The position numbers and the translations under genes were made by a program. A DNA stretch of 14,293 bases from contig JAJJLU010000915.1 of assembly GCA_023807065.1 (NCBI GenBank), positions 1-14,293 of the forward strand, written 5' to 3'. The notes beneath the pieces were generated by a model, which worked only from the letters and a program-made list of their open reading frames with translations, had not been told where the DNA came from and did not search any database. Position 1 is the stretch's first letter; each line of letters starts with the position of its first letter. Origin of the DNA: Isotricha intestinalis. Taxonomy: Eukaryota > Ciliophora > Litostomatea > Vestibuliferida > Isotrichidae. Below, piece after piece: positions 1-8,628 of this stretch.

Positions 1-753
1 GTGTATATTAGTAAAATTTTGATTTAATAAATCTAGATATTCTAAAAGTAAATCAAAAACTTCTTCCTGTTTTATATTATAAAACTCATCCTCATCACTG
101 AAATAACCATCATAATCCCAACTTTCTTCATCTATTTTTTCTGAAATCATATATAATTTTCTTTTAATCTCATGTTTTAAATCATATAAATTAAGATTAA
201 TACCATATATTTTATTTATATTCTTTTTTAATGATTTATTTCTTAACATTTCACAAAATTGAATATCAAATTTAATTATATATTTATAATAATTAAATTT
301 AAATAATTCTTCATATTTTGAAAAGAAATCAACAATTATATTACCAGACGAATCATAATCATCATCGTTTAATAAATCAAATTTTGAATAGAATGTATCA
401 TCATAATGTATTATATATATATTTTTTGCTTTTATATTTTCAATTATTATTTCTTTAATTAGTTCTAAAAATTCATTAGATTTTTGAGGAAATTTTTTTT
501 GGATTTTTTTTGCTAAATAATTTAACGAAGAATAAAATATTGATTTAATTGGATAGTCTTCACAACAATATGAATCTATGTTATTATTTAAATAGTTAAA
601 TAATTTATCATATAATTCCTTAGTAATAGGAAAATATTCTAATTTTTGATACAATTTTTTTGAACCGTTTATAATTTCTAATCTCTTTTTAATTGGAATT
701 TGGAATAATATATCATATAAAATGAATTTGCTTTTAACATTTAACAAAGACAT
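1..753 (-). CDS. Unknown 251+ residue protein, 3' end outside window
   Basis: An uninterrupted minus-strand frame begins at ATG (751-753) and runs off the left edge, giving 251 codons with no stop. Its N-terminus reads MSLLNVKSKFILYDIL, followed by a basic helical segment (PIKKRLEIINGSKKLYQKLEY). The rest is rich in Lys, Ile, Asn, Phe and Tyr, with a Cys-Cys pair near residue 73, an acidic patch (LLNDDDYDS) mid-protein and an acidic stretch (ISEKIDEESWDYDGYFSDED) near the edge. I see no signal peptide, membrane helix or catalytic motif. The start looks real because upstream DNA is AT-only and stop-rich. All glutamines are CAA/CAG, as expected of the standard code. The N-terminal helical part loosely recalls the leading segment of some protist LRR or F-box-like proteins, but that is a weak impression. 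Function unknown; the open frame itself is certain. Confidence 0.8.
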   Translation of the reverse strand, partial: MSLLNVKSKFILYDILFQIPIKKRLEIINGSKKLYQKLEYFPITKELYDKLFNYLNNNIDSYCCEDYPIKSIFYSSLNYLAKKIQKKFPQKSNEFLELIKEIIIENIKAKNIYIIHYDDTFYSKFDLLNDDDYDSSGNIIVDFFSKYEELFKFNYYKYIIKFDIQFCEMLRNKSLKKNINKIYGINLNLYDLKHEIKRKLYMISEKIDEESWDYDGYFSDEDEFYNIKQEEVFDLLLEYLDLLNQNFTNIH

Positions 754-942
754 ATATTTAAAAAAATAAATTGGTATTTATATATATATTAAATATCATT
801 TTTATCTGATAAATTCTTTTTATTCTAATTTACGTAAATTCATGAATAAAAAATTTAATTTTTTTTATAAAATAGTTATTGATAGAAATGAAAAAAAAAA
901 AGTAATCCATTCAATGCTAAAAAGAAAGTAAAATAATAATGG
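754..942. other. AT-rich intergenic stretch
   Basis: This separates the minus-strand gene ending upstream at 753 from a plus-strand frame beginning near 943. It is almost pure A/T with homopolymer runs. As the 5' flank of the leftward gene it should hold its promoter, but no recognisable element is visible. Confidence 0.5.
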
Positions 943-1222
943 AATAATATATTTTCAAAATATTAAAAAAATCAAATTATCAAATTAATAAATATAATCA
1001 ATGTCAATCTTATAATAATAATTTAGATTTAAATGATTCAATTTTAAATGAAGAATTTTCTAGTTTAATAAATTTATGGATATATTTAGGAGTTAGAAAT
1101 GAAAATAAAAAAATATTTAGAAATATTATTTTAAATGAAAACCTTTATATAAAAAACAATAAAAAAAAAATAAAAAATCAAAAAAAAAAACTCAAATTAA
1201 ATCTCAAAAAATATACACAGTA
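943..1222 (+). other. Start-less open frame, possible gene remnant
   Basis: From just after a TAA at about 940 a plus-strand frame stays open for about 90 codons, stopping at TAA 1222-1224. It has no ATG at its beginning. The middle reads like protein (SSLINLWIYLGVRNENKK, then IFRNIILNENLYIKN) and the end is a Lys/Asn-rich tail. It runs into the fruK remnant in another frame, so it may be an unrelated gene fragment, an exon, or chance. No family recognised. Confidence 0.3.
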
Positions 1223-2095
1223 ACATTTAACCCACAAAAGACTATATAATGCATATATCATCAGGAATTTCAATAGGAAAAAACAACCTTTCAAATTTCA
1301 AAAATATATTTTATGTTTTAAAAGAGATATACGTCTTAATAGTACTATCTCAAATAAAAATGAATATAACAGCTTTTGGATTTTTAACAGGTTTCATAGG
1401 GAAAGAAATAGATGAAGGTTTAAATCATTTTGAATAAAAAGAGACATTGTTTTTTTATTCGTTTTATTAGAATAAGTTATAAAATTAAAGGAATTGAAGA
1501 AAGTGAAATTAATGGTGATAAAATTTTAGAAGATGAAGAAAAGAAATTATATTAGAAATTAGATAAAAATAAAAAAAAAGAATATATTTTATTTTTATAA
1601 GGTTGTATTCCTAAATCACTTTATAATGATTCATATGAGAAAATATTATCAATATTAAATAATAAAGGTATTTTATTTATTGTTAAATGCTCCTAATAAA
1701 GATTTATTATTAATTCTTTGAAATATTAACCTTTTTTTAATTAAACCAAATAATTTTTTAACAAATTTTTAATTGTCAAATTCCAAATGATAATCAAAGA
1801 GAAAAATATGGGAAAGAATTATAAATAAAAAAAGCTAAAAATGTGTTAATTACTAAAGGAAAAGATGGTCTTTGTTAATTGATGAATATGGGAAAAACAT
1901 AGAATGAGTGTTGTTAAAGGAAATGTTGATAATAGTGTTTGTGCTGGAGATTCTATGATTGCTTAGTTTATTTCTGGGAATTTAAAAGACAAAGATTATG
2001 TAAAGTCTCTTAAGTTAGAAACTGCTTGTGCTACTACTTTTAGAGAAGGTTTGGCTGTTAAAAAAGATATAAATGAAATATTGAAAAGTTTATAA
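1211..2095 (+). pseudogene. fruK: Decayed bacterial-type 1-phosphofructokinase (PfkB family)
   Basis: An intact FruK phosphorylates fructose 1-phosphate to fructose 1,6-bisphosphate in the cytosol. Here its landmarks occur in the right order but in different frames: IYTVTFNP at the N-terminus (1211-1234), NITAFGFLTGFIG (from 1363), SEINGD (about 1505), GCIPKSLYNDSYEKIL (about 1601-1650), FLIKPNNF (about 1737-1760), AKNVLITKGKDG (about 1832-1868), LIDEYGK (about 1877) and the PfkB signature remnant AGDSMIA (1943-1963). The catalytic Asp codon of AGDS survives (1949-1951). The span of about 885 bp matches the usual 300 or so residues. Several frameshifts are needed, and TAG at 1553 and 1964 and TAA at 1598 lie in frame; the 1964 stop falls where the family has Gly. 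The GGKG-containing segment is not recognisable. The best resemblance is to Firmicute/Mollicute FruK, suggesting an old transfer from bacteria that has since decayed. I am confident of the family and of its being broken as given. Confidence 0.85.
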
Positions 2096-2099
2096 TTTT

Positions 2100-3990
2100 T
2101 AAATTGGTATTTTTATTTTTTTTTTTTTATTTAGTATCAAAAGTTTAATATTTGAACTTGTATAAATTCATCTTAATAACTTTAATTTAAAATATTTAAA
2201 AGAGAAGCAATAATAATTTATCAAAATTCATAACTATAATACTTTTAAGTTCAATAAAACTTTATCATAATTATAAAAATTCATAAGATTCAGCATTAAT
2301 AGAATAATTTTCTATATAGAAACTTTGAGAAATACTTTCAACAAAATTCCCTTTAATAAAACTTAAACTAATAATTAAAAATAATTCTAATTATTATTCA
2401 AGTGAAATAGATCTATATTATTAATTCTCTTACGAAATCATTTAATAAATTAAATCTTTAATAAATTATTTTATTATCAAAATGATTAACAGCAACTTTA
2501 TGAAGAGTGATAAAAATATTTTTCATTTTTCTAAAAGTTTCAATTATTCTTCTATTATCATATTCTTTTGTAAAATATAATTTTTTTTTAAATGAAATAT
2601 ATCATTTTGTATCTCTATATACAAGTACTTTTAATAAAAGATCTATTATTTACTATATTTTAATTTACTTCAATTAACCAATATTTTGGTTCGAATTAAT
2701 TGATGTTCATGATCTAAATAATCTAACATTTTAAATATACATTCTCCTTTTTCATAATATATTATTTTTAGATAATATTTTCTAAAATTGATTAAATTTC
2801 TTTATTACTTTTATATTATTATTTATTGCAAAAGTATTACTTATTATATTTTAAAAAACATATTATTTAATCATAAAAAATTTTATTCATAAATCAACTA
2901 TTGGTTTTTGCTGATTTTGTCCTTCAATTAATCACCATTATTGTGCTATTGATAATTTAATGCTATTTTTATTAATATTTGTTTGATAAATAATATCTTT
3001 TAATTAATTCTTATCAATTAATTATTTTGATATTTCATCAGTACTTAACTATGCTTTAATATTATATCAATTATATTTTCTGATGATGTAATTAATAAAT
3101 CTAATAAATAATAAATTCCAGAGAGAGATAAATCCATATTATAATATTTTTCTAAATAAAAAATGGATTCTGGAATATCAGTTGATTTATTATTTATATA
3201 TTTTAGGATAATTAATGATAATTTCTTATTATAATTAGTAGGTTTATATTCATTTTAAATATCTTCAATACTCATAAATAAATCTTTTTTTATCATCTTT
3301 CAAAAGCTCTTCTTTAATTTATCTGTTTGTGTTTTTTAATTTTTTAATAAAAATAAAAAAAACTCAAAGTAATGAATTTAACATATCATTTAATAAATCA
3401 TCATAAACTTCAAATTGTAATTTAGGATTTAAAATATTTTCTTTTGGTAATCTAACATCAAATTTAATAACAGTATTAATTTAAGATTAAATTCAGTATC
3501 ACATGTTATAATTGTTATAATTTATAAAGTATGAATTAGCATAAAATTTAATGAAAGGTTTTTTAACAGCAAAGATACTTAAAGGTTTTAAATCTCTTAA
3601 TCAATAACATTAATTTCACATAAATATAGTATTGTCTTTGGTAAGAAATCAATAATATTTTTCATTTGGAGATTTGTTTCATTAAAAAGATAAAAAGCAA
3701 GAATTATTTGACATTGTTTTTTTTATCTGTTTTTGATAAATATAAATAATACAATTTTGGTCTAATTTTATCTTTTTTATTTAATATATATTCAGAATCT
3801 TATAGCATTATGTAAATATATCCGATTTCAAAATTAGATAAAAGTTTATTAAAGCACAGGTCGTAAATTAGAAAATGAAAATATTTTTGTTTATGGGAAT
3901 TCGATATTGATTTTGAAAGAAGTGGAAAAAAAATTAATTGTTTATATAATAAAGGATATTATTGATAAAAAAAATAAAAAACAATAAATT
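2100..3990 (-). pseudogene. Large decayed protein-coding gene, family unknown
   Basis: The minus strand carries a chain of protein-like segments in shifting frames. In coding order they are KLLSNFEIGYIYIML and DKIRPKLYYLYLSKTDKK (about 3720-3850), MKNIIDFLPKTILYLCEINV (about 3610-3670), INTVIKFDVRLPKENI with NPKLQFEVYDDLLNDML (about 3370-3480), KLSLIILKYINNKSTDIPES and FYLEKYYNMDLSLSGIYYLL (about 3090-3230), KDIIYQTNINKNSIKLSIAQ (about 2950-3010), GECIFKMLDYLDHEHQLIR (about 2690-2745) and YISFKKKLYFTKEYDNRRII (about 2540-2600). They are joined by at least four frameshifts. In-frame TAA/TAG often sit where Gln would fit, and several TGA where Trp would fit. The mainly helical, Leu/Ile-rich composition could be a helical-repeat (alpha-solenoid) protein, but no family is recognised. 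Its 5' end lies just beyond the stop of the DUF285 gene on the same strand. Confidence 0.55.
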
Positions 3991-4063
3991 TAATAAAATA
4001 ATTTAATGAATAAAATATTACCTTTAAATAAAATTTAAAAGTTCTTAAAAATAATAATTTAAT

Positions 4064-5185
4064 TTAATCTCCTTTAACTAAATCTAATATTTTTTTATCT
4101 GAGCATATTAGATCACAATCCGGATTTATTCCATCGAAAATTTCATCCATTTCTTCAACATTACTAGTATTAAAATTAGATAAATTTAAAGAAGTTAAAG
4201 AAGCACATTTCTCGAACATATAACGCATGTCTTGAACATTATTAGTATTAAAATTAGATAAATTTAAAGAAGTTAAAGAAGAACAACCAGAGAACATACT
4301 ATTCATATTTATAACATTATTAGTATTAAAGTTAGATATATTTAAAGAAGTTAAAGAAGAACAATTATAGAACATACCACTCATTTTAGTAATTTTATTA
4401 GTATTAAAATTAGATAAATTTAAAGAAGTTAAAGAACGACATTCACAGAAAATTCTTTTCATTTTATCAACATTACTAGTATTAAAATTAGATACATTTA
4501 AAGAAGTTAAAGAATCACAATCACAGAACATTTCTTTCATATTCGTGACATTATTAGTATTAAAATTAGATACATTTAAAGAAGTTAAAGAAGAACATCG
4601 AGAGAACATATAACTCATATTTTGAACATTATTAGTATTAAAATTAGATAAATCTAAAGAAGTTAAAGAAGAACATTTATAGAACATTAAACTCATATCT
4701 TTAACATTATCAGTGTTAAAACTAGATAAATCTAAAGAAGTTAAAGATTTACAATCATGGAACAAGCCAGCCATATTAGTAACATTTTTAGTGTTAAAAC
4801 CAGATAAATTTACAGAAGTTAAAGAAGAACAAGCCTCCAACATATAGTCCATATTTTTAACATTAGTACTATCAAAATTAGAAAAATCAATTGATGCTAA
4901 ATTTTTACAGTCCCTAAACATATAATTTAGATTTGTTAAAGGTTTTTTAAATAAAAGTTTAAATGTATATTTTCCTCCTTTCTCAAATTCATAATCATAA
5001 CAGAAATCAATTTTTTTTCCATCTAAATATATTTCACAATTATCTTCTATTTCTTTTTCATTATTTTCACCTTTAAAAAATTTATTCTCTCTCTTTGTTT
5101 CTTCATAAGAACTTAATATTCTAATTGGAACATTTAAACTTGTTTTAATCTCATAAAGACAAATAATTTCGTTTTTTTGGGACAT
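4064..5185 (-). CDS. DUF285/BspA-type leucine-rich-repeat protein, 373 aa
   Basis: This intact gene of 373 codons starts at ATG 5183-5185 and ends in TAA. Residues 1-88 form a non-repeat domain (NEIICLYEIK at the front, then IYLDGKKIDFCYDYEFEKGG and KPLTNLNYMF leading into the repeats). Residues 89-348 are ten 26-residue repeats with the pattern MFxxCxSLTSLxLSNFNTxN followed by VxxM, the signature of DUF285 (Mycoplasma/BspA-like LRR). Residues 349-373 (IFDGINPDCDLICSDKK and a short tail) are the C-terminal cap. There is no signal peptide and no membrane anchor, so a cytosolic scaffold or binding protein is likelier than a surface protein. All glutamines are CAA. Such proteins form large families in protists and gut bacteria, and the binding partner cannot be told from sequence. 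A second, truncated copy lies at 7275-7508. Confidence 0.92.
   Translation of the reverse strand: MSQKNEIICLYEIKTSLNVPIRILSSYEETKRENKFFKGENNEKEIEDNCEIYLDGKKIDFCYDYEFEKGGKYTFKLLFKKPLTNLNYMFRDCKNLASIDFSNFDSTNVKNMDYMLEACSSLTSVNLSGFNTKNVTNMAGLFHDCKSLTSLDLSSFNTDNVKDMSLMFYKCSSLTSLDLSNFNTNNVQNMSYMFSRCSSLTSLNVSNFNTNNVTNMKEMFCDCDSLTSLNVSNFNTSNVDKMKRIFCECRSLTSLNLSNFNTNKITKMSGMFYNCSSLTSLNISNFNTNNVINMNSMFSGCSSLTSLNLSNFNTNNVQDMRYMFEKCASLTSLNLSNFNTSNVEEMDEIFDGINPDCDLICSDKKILDLVKGD
4142..4921 (-). repeat. Ten tandem 78-bp units coding DUF285 repeats
   Basis: The repeats are visible in DNA as well as protein. The block 'agtattaaaattagata' recurs exactly 78 bp apart, followed by 'aaagaagttaaag'. Variation is concentrated in the codons between the conserved Met-Phe-Cys and Asn-Met positions. 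Such an array is prone to unequal crossing-over, so copy number may differ between alleles or paralogues. Confidence 0.9.
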
Positions 5186-5639
5186 TTATATAAAAATAGA
5201 TATATAATTGTCTATTTATTAAAATTCAAAACACAAATGGTGTAATTTACTTTTAATAAAAAATGAGTACTTTACTTTTATACAAAATTAGTTAATATTA
5301 ATGAAAATTAATTTATTATTACTATTATATCCTTTTTTTATTATAGTTATTTTATTATTCAAACATTTTTATATTTTTATTTTTGTTATAAATTGAATGA
5401 AATTATTGTTTATTCATCAAAATTCAATTCGTTTTCAAATAATGAAAAAAGTATATAATTAGAATATTAAAAAAATTATATTCTCAAAGAGATATTTTTT
5501 ATAAACTCACACTCTATTTTTAAACAATTTTCATTAATTAATTATAAATGAAATAAGCTAATTAAGGATAGTAAATTAAATTAAATAAAAATAAAATAAT
5601 AAATATACTATTATCACAAAAATAAAACATTAACTTGAT
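5186..5639. other. AT-rich intergenic region, no gene seen
   Basis: The stretch is 5' to both the leftward DUF285 gene and the rightward frame at 5640, so it may hold two divergent promoters. It is composed of A/T runs with stops in all frames. I see no conserved element, RNA gene or repeat. Confidence 0.5.
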
Positions 5640-6193
5640 ATGAAGAATAATGAACAAATAATTCTTAATAGAAAGAAAAGAAGATATATAAAAAATTCAG
5701 AAAAAGAACTTTACCTTGATATTACTTTAAAAGAATTTCTATTAAACATTGATTTTTTAAAACAAACACCTGATTACGAGCAAAAAGGTCCTTTCAATTA
5801 TTGTGTAGTTCAAAGAGATTTAAATTTTCCAATTTTATCTTTTTTTTAAGTACATACTGAATATTTAAAAAAAGTATTGATACAAATGAAGAAGAAGATA
5901 TAAATGGTAATTAGAAACCTTTAATTATAGAAAGTTTAACTGATAAATCATTATAAAAATATAAAGAAATAAAATATTTTAATTCAAAAGATGAGCCAGA
6001 AAAATTTATTAATTTAATATTATTTGAACAATTAAATCATAATTGTATTCATTATACAAATGAATTTTTAATTTTAAATAATATTAAATAGATTAATTTT
6101 ATAGCAGGAAAAAATATGGCTTATGATTATTTATGTGATTACTTTTTTTATTTTTTTCAATATAATTTAAATATATTTTTAAATTATTATTAA
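5640..6193 (+). pseudogene. Broken hypothetical protein gene
   Basis: A 69-codon frame opens at ATG 5640 (MKNNEQIILNRKKRRYIKN near the start, then KQTPDYEQKGPFNYCVVQRD) and stops at TAA 5847-5849. Protein-like sequence continues in another frame from about 5875: IDTNEEEDINGN, then KPLIIESLTDKSL, KYKEIKYFNSKDEPEKFINL, EQLNHNCIHYTNEFLILNN and INFIAGKNMAYDYLCDY, ending at TAA 6191-6193. That second part has three in-frame TAA/TAG where Gln would fit. One frameshift plus these stops break a gene of about 184 codons. The segment GPFNYCVVQRD faintly recalls a strand of Tubby-like domains, but the rest does not follow, so I do not assign a family. An intron hiding the join is possible but no clear splice signals are seen. 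Confidence 0.45.
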
Positions 6194-6199
6194 TAGTTA

Positions 6200-7262
6200 A
6201 TGATAATTGTTTTAATATTTTCTTTATTTTCAATTTTTCTATTCCTATTTTCTTTTTCTGATATTGTTGAATTTGATGTCATTGAATTTATTATACTTTT
6301 ATGGATTACTTAAATCTTTTTTCTCATTTATTATTTCATTATCTTGTAATTTACTTTTTACACTTATTTTTTTTCAATATTAAATGTATTCATATTTGGA
6401 TTATGAAGTTATCAAAATATTTTTTAAATCAGAATTTTTTTCTTTGATATTTTGTGTGTTTTATTCTCATTATCACTTTTGTCATTGTTTTTTTTATTGA
6501 ATTTTATTTTATATTCCTTAACATTATTATCCATCTTATTTTATTCATTATTATTTATCATATCTTTTATACTAATAAGACTACTTATTCTTTTATTTTT
6601 TCGTTAGTAAAACTACTTCCCCTTTTACTTTTTTCATTAATCATCATATTTTTTATATTTAACATATTATTAACATCACTTTCTTTTCTCTTTTTTCATA
6701 TTATTACTTATAAAAGAAAAGTTTTCTATTTCTTTGCTTATTTAATTTAATTTTTTCAACAGAATTATTTTTCTTTCCAGTAATAATTTATTTAAGAATA
6801 GAGTCAATATTATTAAAATTTTTATTTTTTTTATCCAAAATTTAACTATTTGTTTTTTTAAGATTAAACTCACTAATTTACTAATCTCAATAATCAGAAT
6901 TTCATTATTATGATTATTTCATTTAAATATGATCTAAACTTAATTAAATGAAAAAAAATTTTTAATTTTCCCAAATTCTTTTTATAATCAATAATTTCTA
7001 AAATAGTTTCTTTATTTTTTATTTCTACTTTTTCAATAATTATCTAATTGTAATTTAAAATCATCTGTAGCCCTCTTTAAATATTCTCTTTCTTGAATTA
7101 ACTCATTAAATTTTTTATTTCTGTGTTTTTAACTCAATTAGAATTTTTAACTGAAATTTCAGGTAATTTAGAATTAATATTATCAATTTGAAATTTTAAA
7201 TCTTTTTTCGCTTCATCAACTTTAGAAGTAGTAAAGCTTGTTTTTAAACATTATCAACTTGA
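6200..7262 (-). pseudogene. Decayed coiled-coil-like, Lys/Asn-rich gene
   Basis: Read on the minus strand from about 7240 downward, the DNA gives heptad-like charged segments in changing frames: SKVDEAKKDLKFQIDNIN and SKLPEISVKN (about 7140-7230), NELIQEREYLKRATDDFKLQ with LDNY (about 7030-7110), KETILEIIDYKKNLGKLKN (about 6955-7015), GKKNNSVEKIKLNKQRNRK (about 6720-6780), KSKRGSSFTNEKIKE and finally SMTSNSTISEKENRNRKIEN with KENIKTIIIN (about 6190-6280). Stops and frameshifts separate them. The composition suggests a coiled-coil or disordered protein of about 330-350 residues. No family can be named. The plus-strand frame at 6454-6750 is its antisense shadow. Confidence 0.4.
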
Positions 7263-7274
7263 TCATTTACTAAT

Positions 7275-7508
7275 ATGAGTTATATGTTCTCTCATTGTTC
7301 TTCTTTAAATTCTTTAAATTTATCTAATTTTAGTACTATTAATGTTATTAATATGAGTTATATGTTCTCTCATTGTTCTTCTTTGACTTCTTTAGATTTA
7401 TCTAATTTTAATACTAATAATGCTAAAGATATGAGTGAAATGTTTAATGGGATAAATAAGAAATGTATTATAAGCTCAAATGATATAAAAATAATAAAAT
7501 TAAAATAA
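7275..7508 (+). pseudogene. Orphan 3' fragment of a DUF285 LRR gene
   Basis: Seventy-seven codons from ATG 7275 to TAA 7506-7508 encode two full DUF285 repeats (MFSHCSSLNSLNLSNFSTIN and MFSHCSSLTSLDLSNFNTNN with their tails) and the C-terminal cap (MFNGINKKCIISSNDIKIIK). The last repeat and cap align with residues 323-373 of the intact gene at 4064-5185, but this copy lies on the opposite strand. It lacks the 88-residue N-terminal domain and about eight repeats. Just upstream, SFTNMSYM still looks like repeat sequence, then the frame meets TGA and turns into the antisense gene remnant. It is therefore most simply the 3' stub of a truncated or inverted paralogue. Expression as a small protein from ATG 7275 cannot be excluded. 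Confidence 0.75.
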
Positions 7509-7879
7509 TTAACTTTTAATTTTTAAACTTTTTTAAATATATAAATATATTGAAAAATAACTAAATAATTTAAATGTTTATATTATTAATAATTATAAAC
7601 ATAAAAAAAGATTTTTATTTTTCATTTTTCCGAATAACTCAAATAAAGAAAAATTTAAAGAATATAAAATTAAAAGAGATGTATTCAAGTTTACACACCA
7701 TATCCATTTTACTTCAAACCCCTTCCCTACACAAAGAAGGGAATTATCTCATTTAATTTTTAATAAATATTAACAACATTTTAGTTAAATAATAACTTTT
7801 AAAAAACTGATACATTTAATATATAAGAAATAAATTGAATATATTATTTATAATATATTATTTAATATTTTAGTAAATA
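7509..7879. other. Subtelomeric AT-rich region with a small GC-richer patch
   Basis: There is no convincing gene here. A short patch at about 7685-7745 is richer in C and G than its surroundings and holds a small inverted repeat, TTCCCT (7723-7728) and AGGGAA (7738-7743), around a 9-nt loop. The 60-codon frame at 7574-7756 runs across it but has no recognisable content. The patch could be a degenerate repeat or inserted element; nothing more can be said. Confidence 0.4.
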
Positions 7880-8290
7880 ATAATTTAGATAACTGATAAT
7901 TTTATTTAAAAAAAGTGTTTATTTCGATAATTTAAAAGTGAAAGTTGGAATTAAATCAAATATTTATTGCAAAATGATTAATTTAGGTTTAATTGAAAAA
8001 GTTTAAAATAAGAAAAATATAATAAGTATTTTATATATTTAAATATCAAAAGTTGATTCCTTTTTATCAAATTATAATCAAATAATTATTAATAGTTCTT
8101 TATTAAATAGAATTAAAACTACTTAATAATATTTTTTTATTTAATCAATTAAAAATATAATATAAATAATTTTATTGAAATATTTTAAATTAGGAGAAAA
8201 ATATATTTTTTTACAATATTTGAAATAAAATTAAAAAATATATTATAAATTGTTTTATTTTATATTAGTTTAATGTTCAATTATATTTTA
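7880..8290 (+). pseudogene. Possible decayed coding stretch next to the telomere
   Basis: One frame over roughly 400 bp gives protein-like text: SVYFDNLKVKVGIKSNIYC, KMINLGLIEKV, ISKVDSFLSNYNQIIINSSL, LLKYFKLGEKYIFLQYL. It contains about ten TAA, nearly all where Gln would read naturally, no TGA, and no need for a frameshift. It has no start codon or recognised family and runs into the telomeric junction. It may be a remnant gene, a gene in which UAR is read as Gln, or chance in very AT-rich DNA. Confidence 0.25.
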
Positions 8291-8293
8291 TAA

Positions 8294-8325
8294 TGAATTG
8301 GGGATTGGGCCCAATCCCCAATTCA
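8294..8325. repeat. Head-to-head telomere repeat junction (32-bp palindrome)
   Basis: TTGGGGATTGGG (8298-8309) is followed directly by its reverse complement CCCAATCCCCAA (8310-8321). With flanks, 8294-8325 is a perfect palindrome centred between 8309 and 8310. The G-strand half matches the terminal repeat at 14270-14293, including the last phase, ATTGGG. The polarity is what two telomere ends would give if joined: G-rich strand running out of the left part, C-rich strand running into the right part. This marks 8309/8310 as a chromosome-to-chromosome joint, biological or artefactual. Confidence 0.85.
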
Positions 8326-8628
8326 AAATCAATAATTTTAAATAATTTTTAATAAATATAATATTGACAATTTTGGAAATATATTTAAAATATTAATAAT
8401 AAATGAACATTATTTAGAATTAAATAATATTTTTTAATATACTTTTTCAAAAGTTGTTTATTTAACAAAAAGAGCATATGTAAAAAATATATTAATAGAT
8501 TTTTTGAAAATTTAATTCTTCATTTAATTCACAAACATCCAAAGAAAATAAAATTATGAAAAAAGAAATAAAAATTACCTTAAAGTTTATTTTTTCATCC
8601 TCCAATAATTAAAAGGAATACCTAAATA
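8326..8628. other. Subtelomeric AT-rich region, no gene seen
   Basis: This lies between the C-rich telomere remnant and the 3' end of the Cys-rich gene. Both strands are full of stops and I see no repeat array. The minus frame just past the Cys-rich gene's late stop briefly reads YLGIPFNYWRMKK before a second TAA, so that gene may once have been slightly longer. Confidence 0.4.

Noticed and set aside
1249..1437. 62-codon frame as an independent small gene
   Set aside because: Its second half (NITAFGFLTGFIG) is a piece of the fruK remnant, which continues in other frames on both sides.
6454..6750. 98-codon Ile/Phe-rich open frame on +
   Set aside because: It is the antisense of a Lys/Asn-rich minus-strand remnant. 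Antisense of AAA/AAT codons gives TTT/ATT and mimics membrane segments.
7574..7756. 60-codon frame on +
   Set aside because: It has mixed, low-information composition, no family resemblance, and crosses the GC-richer patch. Most likely chance.
1..8309. Genome-wide ciliate code with TAA/TAG as Gln
   Set aside because: The intact genes at 1-753, 4064-5185 and 8675-9298 and the thioredoxin-UBX gene use only CAA/CAG for Gln and end sensibly at TAA. UAR at Gln-like sites is limited to broken regions, so it is kept only as an open question.
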